Shown here: positions 4,407 through 6,114 of the stretch, piece by piece | Layout of the letters: each line of letters starts with the position of its first letter | Position numbering within the stretch: position 1 is the stretch's first letter | From: Chitinophagaceae bacterium | GTDB lineage: Bacteria > Bacteroidota > Bacteroidia > Chitinophagales > Chitinophagaceae | Length of the DNA: 6,114 bases | Reading direction: 5' to 3' | NCBI GenBank assembly: GCA_025362915.1 | Contig: JANYEU010000186.1 | Coordinates: 1 to 6,114, forward strand | Made by a program: the position numbers and the translations under genes | Notes under the pieces: generated by a model | Databases searched by the model: none | What the model was told of the DNA's origin: nothing | The model's input: the letters and a program-made list of their open reading frames with translations, nothing else

Positions 4407-6114
4407 ATGGCGCTACCTTATCTCGTAAAGCATATTTATAATAATGGTTCCGAGGAAGTAATTCGTCGAGGAAAAAAGATTCACTCCTCTGGTTATGTTG
4501 ATTTGATGGAGTATGATGAGTTGCTTTCTTCCGTTAATTTCAGGGTTAAGGACGATAACTATCATCTCTATTATAAAGTTTACATCACCCATTTCAAAGA
4601 TCCCGCTACCCTAAAACTCCGTTGTACCTGCCCTTATAACCTTAGCGAAATTTGTCGCCATAAAGCTGGCGCACTATTTACCCTTCAGGATATGCTGGAT
4701 AGGAACATGCTGGGCGAAAGGGAGTTGGTGTACGACCAAAAGCATACGGTGGTGAAAATGAAACAATTGGATTTGAAAATTATCCGTATGCTTTCATCGC
4801 CAGAAACGCTGATAATGGCCGAATCTTTTTTGGCTGGTGGCAACAAAGCCAAACTAGTTGCCGCAAAAGAAGAAAGGGTTGTTGCCGAGGTAACCTACAA
4901 CGAAGAATTGTTTAAGCTGGTTATCCAAAAAAACGAAGAGCGTAATTTTGATACCAGCTGTACTTGCAATACCGATACAAAACACCCACTCTGCATACAT
5001 AAGGCAATTGTTTTCCTTCAATTATTAAAAGCGAAGGGTGCTAATTATTTTGATAGTATCCGAAATTGGGATGCGGTTAAGAATAAATTATTAAGTCTTT
5101 ACGGGTATTCACTGACAGATAATCTGAAAGGAAAGTTTGAATTTACCTATAGTGAAGGCAGACCTTTTTTGAGGGTCTTGGATAGTTCAATCCAAAAAGT
5201 ATTGGCTCCTACCCCTTCAGAAGTAAAACCAAAATTGGAAGTTGTAGAGGCAAAGGCAGTTCAAAATAAGTCTGCAGAAAAGTATGAGGTCTCTGTTATG
5301 GAGGCACCTGCCATGCACAAGGCTGCATACAAACTTGGGTTGGTGGTTACCACCGATGAGACGCAATATCCTTTTATATCAATAGAAGCCATACAGGCAG
5401 AAACCGATGATGATTTTTCTAAATACACAGGAAAGATTGAAAGGCTCGACCTTAATAAATACATCAACACAGAGGTATTTAATGAGGACGACAAGATGAT
5501 GGTGCAGCAATTGCGCAAGCTGATGAACACAGAGGTGAGTAAATTTCTGAGCAGAAACTCTCCTTTTAGTGGTGTGTGGGACAATATTATCCAGCTGAAT
5601 ACCATCGATGGTCAGCCAGATACCTTGCCAGAAGATACACGTAACATCATTAACGAATACCTACATCCTAAATACAAAAAACTATTGGGCGATCTGTCCG
5701 GTAGCAACTTCTTGTTTTATTTACCTGCGGGCAAACCTTTTGTAAATGCAAACTTGCTGGAAGCCGAGTTTTCATCTGCCCTTATTAATCCAAGTTTTAC
5801 TATTTATTATGATGAGGGCATTTACACCGTTGAGTGTTTTGTAAAGCTTCCATTGGCAGAATTGAGCATAAGCGATAATGAGTGTATCAGTCCGATGATA
5901 TACCAATACCACAACCAGTTTTTTACGTGGGCTAATTCCGATGCTATTTCCGTGGTAAATAATTTTTTACCCAAGGGTGAAATGATCATCAAAGAATCGG
6001 CATGGGCAGATAAGTTGCAGAATTTCATTCTTCCATTAACCAAGAACTACACGGTAAATTTTGGCAACCTAGAAAAGGAAGACATCAGGGATGTATTGCC
6101 AGATTGTAAATTAT
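4407..6114 (+). CDS. SWIM zinc-finger protein, probable N-terminal part of an SNF2-family helicase (cut by window edge)
   Basis: The frame is open from ATG 4407 to the right edge: 569 codons with no stop, so the gene continues outside. In-frame TAG 4350-4352 and the lack of another ATG/GTG/TTG fix the start. Two SWIM-like zinc motifs are visible: C73-T-C75-x7-C83-R-H85 (bases 4623-4661) and C185-T-C187-x8-C196-I-H198 (4959-5000), each followed by a hydrophobic helix. SWIM domains are predicted to bind DNA or proteins. From 290 to 569 the protein is a mixed alpha/beta region without motifs I can name, and no Walker A, DEAH or other helicase motif appears in the visible part. Long Bacteroidota proteins with an N-terminal SWIM region usually end in SNF2/DEAD-like ATPase domains of chromatin-remodeller type, so that is the likely identity, by inference. 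Probably cytoplasmic, acting on DNA. No Shine-Dalgarno. Confidence 0.8.
   Translation, partial: MALPYLVKHIYNNGSEEVIRRGKKIHSSGYVDLMEYDELLSSVNFRVKDDNYHLYYKVYITHFKDPATLKLRCTCPYNLSEICRHKAGALFTLQDMLDRNMLGERELVYDQKHTVVKMKQLDLKIIRMLSSPETLIMAESFLAGGNKAKLVAAKEERVVAEVTYNEELFKLVIQKNEERNFDTSCTCNTDTKHPLCIHKAIVFLQLLKAKGANYFDSIRNWDAVKNKLLSLYGYSLTDNLKGKFEFTYSEGRPFLRVLDSSIQKVLAPTPSEVKPKLEVVEAKAVQNKSAEKYEVSVMEAPAMHKAAYKLGLVVTTDETQYPFISIEAIQAETDDDFSKYTGKIERLDLNKYINTEVFNEDDKMMVQQLRKLMNTEVSKFLSRNSPFSGVWDNIIQLNTIDGQPDTLPEDTRNIINEYLHPKYKKLLGDLSGSNFLFYLPAGKPFVNANLLEAEFSSALINPSFTIYYDEGIYTVECFVKLPLAELSISDNECISPMIYQYHNQFFTWANSDAISVVNNFLPKGEMIIKESAWADKLQNFILPLTKNYTVNFGNLEKEDIRDVLPDCKL

Noticed and set aside
5261..6043. 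Minus-strand open frames of 114 and 73 codons (5261-5605 and 5822-6043)
   Set aside because: They lie antisense within the long SWIM-gene frame, which is open throughout with normal codon use. Their products look like low-information shadows.

Overview
The window looks like chromosomal DNA from a member of the Bacteroidota, most likely a Chitinophagales/Sphingobacteriia-type organism. The evidence is A/T-rich leaders mostly without Shine-Dalgarno sequences, promoter boxes of the Bacteroidota type (TTG about 17-18 bases before TAnnTTTG), a 'head GIN' (DUF2807) surface protein, and a YtxH / holin-superfamily-III gene pair. The taxonomic call is inference from gene content and signals; no marker gene is present.

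Layout. Bases 1-359 hold no convincing gene. They contain a G-rich patch (59-95), a perfect 15-bp hairpin (104-136), a candidate structured RNA (about 168-262) resembling a recurring Bacteroidota intergenic RNA (probably Flavo-1), and a likely promoter. Next come a plus-strand GH19 chitinase predicted to be a lipoprotein (360-1181) and a DUF2807 beta-repeat exported protein (1220-1942). A minus-strand AI-2E family membrane transporter (1951-2997) ends 8 bases from the DUF2807 stop. Divergent from it is a plus-strand cluster: a YtxH-like protein (3074-3325), a phage-holin-family (superfamily III) membrane protein (3439-3816) and a 110-residue unknown (3800-4132) overlapping the holin-like gene by 17 bases. 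After a 270-base gap with a hairpin and a good promoter, a long gene begins at 4407 and runs off the right edge. Its 569 visible residues carry two SWIM-type zinc motifs and look like the N-terminal half of an SNF2-family helicase. It has no stop inside the window.

How the genes relate. The chitinase and DUF2807 genes are both cell-envelope or exported functions and may share transcription, though nothing ties their functions together. The YtxH / holin-like / small protein cluster resembles the enterobacterial yqjD-yqjE-yqjK arrangement of small membrane proteins linked to stress or stationary phase. That parallel is inferred from architecture and order. The SWIM protein is probably transcribed separately.

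No clear new defence or mobile system is visible. The points most worth a second look are the structured RNA ahead of the chitinase, the GTCGATAG inverted repeat inside the YtxH-holin cluster, the double SWIM motif, and the strong Shine-Dalgarno inside an otherwise SD-poor region.
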